64,000 nucleotides of DNA, taken from contig VZSR01001685.1 of NCBI GenBank assembly GCA_013398615.1, positions 33,453,111 to 33,517,110 on the forward strand, given 5' to 3'. This document shows positions 62,301-64,000 of this stretch, one piece after another. A program made the translations under genes and the position numbers. The notes beneath the pieces were generated by a model. The model had not been told where the DNA came from. It searched no databases and was given only the letters and a program-made list of their open reading frames with translations. Numbering within the stretch: the first letter of the stretch is position 1; the number at the start of each line of letters is the position of its first letter. This DNA is from Brachypodius melanocephalos. Its lineage: Eukaryota > Chordata > Aves > Passeriformes > Pycnonotidae.

Positions 62301-64000
62301 AGAGCCTTTCCTTTCTGTAGGAGAGCAGGTGGACAGGAGAGGGCAAGGGCCTTGTGTGGAGAGTGTGTTTGCTGCTTGCCTAGTGACAGGAGTAATTCAC
62401 ATTCAGAAGACAAGAATTTGGACATAAAGGTGTCTTGTTTTCACAGCAGATCCTTTCATGGGAAGGACCCAGCCAAGTTATGAAAATAATTCATCAGTCC
62501 TCATGTTGGAAAGTTCGAATTCTGTCTGAGCTCTGCTAAAAACTTACTTTGAGTAACTTTGGGCAAATCAGTCTGTCTGCTCTTTTCCAGATACTTATCT
62601 CATAACAGATGCAATCATTCCTTTCCCTTGTGTGCCATCTTTCATGTCTGTTTATGTTTGCAGCCTTTCAAGGGAACTAGTCCCCACTAGTCTCTGAATT
62701 ATGACACTTGCAGTAGAGGGAACTGAAATCAATTGGGCTGTAAAGGACAATGGTAAAACAAATAATAAATAAAATATATATTGAAAAAAACATAAGTTTT
62801 TTTTTTAAATTACTGTTCTTGAAATGTTATGCTTTTTGTATCTCACTTTTTAATGTCATGCTTATTTCAGAAGTTTTGGCCAGGCTCATTTTATTGTCTG
62901 GAGAATTGTTCCTTTTCATCCAGGTTCTGACTTCTGCTTTCAATTTCCTCAGTCTGTCAGATTGCTCTTGCACACTGTTGTATTATTTGTGCAGCACGTT
63001 ATTTTCTGAATTATGCATCTAAAGAATGAAGTGTTTAGAATTGATTGCAGCTCTAAGGTGTACAGTTCTGGGAAAAGTCCTCCTGTTTGTGTTTCAGATC
63101 ACACATTTCCCTCAAAATCAGTGTTTGCTTCTCCAGGAAAAAACCTCTAGGCTATGCTTTCAGCATGCTTTAAAGTACGAGTGTTCTCCATTCACTCAGG
63201 CACTCAGAATGATTCAGACTTCCTCAAAGCTGTCTAGAAGTGAGTTATCCTTAGAGCACAGCTCAAAACCAGTCTTGAGTAAAGCATTGAAATTCATTGC
63301 TGATGATTTCTAAATAAATATATTAAGGAGAGGGAAATTAACTTTCTCAGAAATATGTTGATTTTAAGTGGCCAACATGCAGATTAACTGTGTACTAGTT
63401 GGATATGAATGAGCAGTACTTTCAGCATGAAGCAGTAATTTTAAAAGAGCCAGACTTCACGTGGCAGAACCAAATACACATACACAAATTCCTAATGACA
63501 TTTTTGGTCCTCCTTCACATGACAAGTGCAGAGTAACTCAAGCCATGATGTCAGAAGTGCGATCCCTATAAACAAGTCAAGCATTTGTCTTACAAGTGCT
63601 AGTGCCTCTGCCTGGAAGTTCAATTACTACGAAGTGCAGTGTATTACTTGAAGGACAAACACACAAATGTAAGGTAGCTAGTATGCCTAATTGAATGTCC
63701 CCATTATTTAAAGTCAGAGGTGAGCCTGTCATACCCAGTATCTTTCTCTGGCTGAAAGAGTTTCCCAGGCACAGAGCAGCTGCTTACAGGTTGCAACCGC
63801 ATAGGAGAAAAAAAATCTCCCGTGTCAAATGCATTACAACGTCCAGAAGCACTTAAGGCTTTACAACAGTCATAACATGGTGCCACAGATAAAAACACCA
63901 GAAGAAACTCAGCAGTGAGACTGGGTCCTTGAGCCAGCTGTTTCTCTGAGTAAATGCAACGAAAAAAAGGCAAACGTCCAGGTGTTTATTGTGTGAATCA
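59351..64000. other. 5' flank of CDH17; no gene seen
   Basis: This should contain the CDH17 promoter and probably a noncoding first exon. I see no CpG island and cannot place a transcription start. A C/EBP-like inverted repeat (TGTTGCA, five bases, TGCAACA) lies at about 59557-59575, roughly 240 bp upstream of the start codon. In human the next gene in this direction is GEM; nothing resembling it is visible. Open frames here are short and show no recognisable domain. Confidence 0.6.

Noticed and set aside
59351..64000. Search for GEM, a CDH17 promoter or a CpG island
   Set aside because: No exon-like block, CpG cluster or defined TATA context could be supported.

Overview
This is vertebrate, almost certainly avian, nuclear DNA and most likely from an oscine passerine. 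The evidence is four plus-oriented CR1 LINE 3' ends with their 8-bp tail repeats, a SINE with a tRNA-Ile-like head joined to a CR1-like tail (the arrangement known from songbird genomes), one split gene with GT-AG introns, and long AT-rich noncoding stretches.

The only gene I can support is on the minus strand at about 37.2-59.35 kb: cadherin-17 (CDH17, LI-cadherin). All 17 coding exons were assembled by hand from splice sites, reading phase and similarity to human CDH17 recalled from memory. They join without a frameshift or stop into 2,502 nt, or 833 residues plus stop (human is 832). The protein has a signal peptide, seven cadherin repeats (EC1-EC7), a Cys-rich juxtamembrane stretch, one membrane helix and a tail of about 26 residues. 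Points worth noting: the integrin-binding RGD of human EC6 reads EGD here; the EC2-EC3 linker lacks a calcium motif, as in human; the EC5-EC6 linker has lost acidic/amide ligands; and the coding span is only 21.7 kb.

Region by region: 1-37 kb is intergenic DNA beyond the 3' end of CDH17. It holds three CR1 copies, simple repeats (TTCCC, TTTTG and a roughly 250-bp TTTC tract), a 100-N assembly gap at 29.2 kb and a 22.2-28.8 kb stretch whose minus strand looks weakly like decayed coding sequence. 37.2-59.35 kb is CDH17, with a CR1, the SINE, a GATA repeat and a perfect 16-bp hairpin in its introns. 59.35-64 kb is 5' flank that should contain the promoter and a noncoding first exon, neither of which I can place. 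In human the neighbours are PDP1 beyond the 3' end and GEM beyond the 5' end; neither is seen here.

I found no new multigene system. The most useful observations concern sequence differences in CDH17 and the unexplained 22-29 kb stretch.
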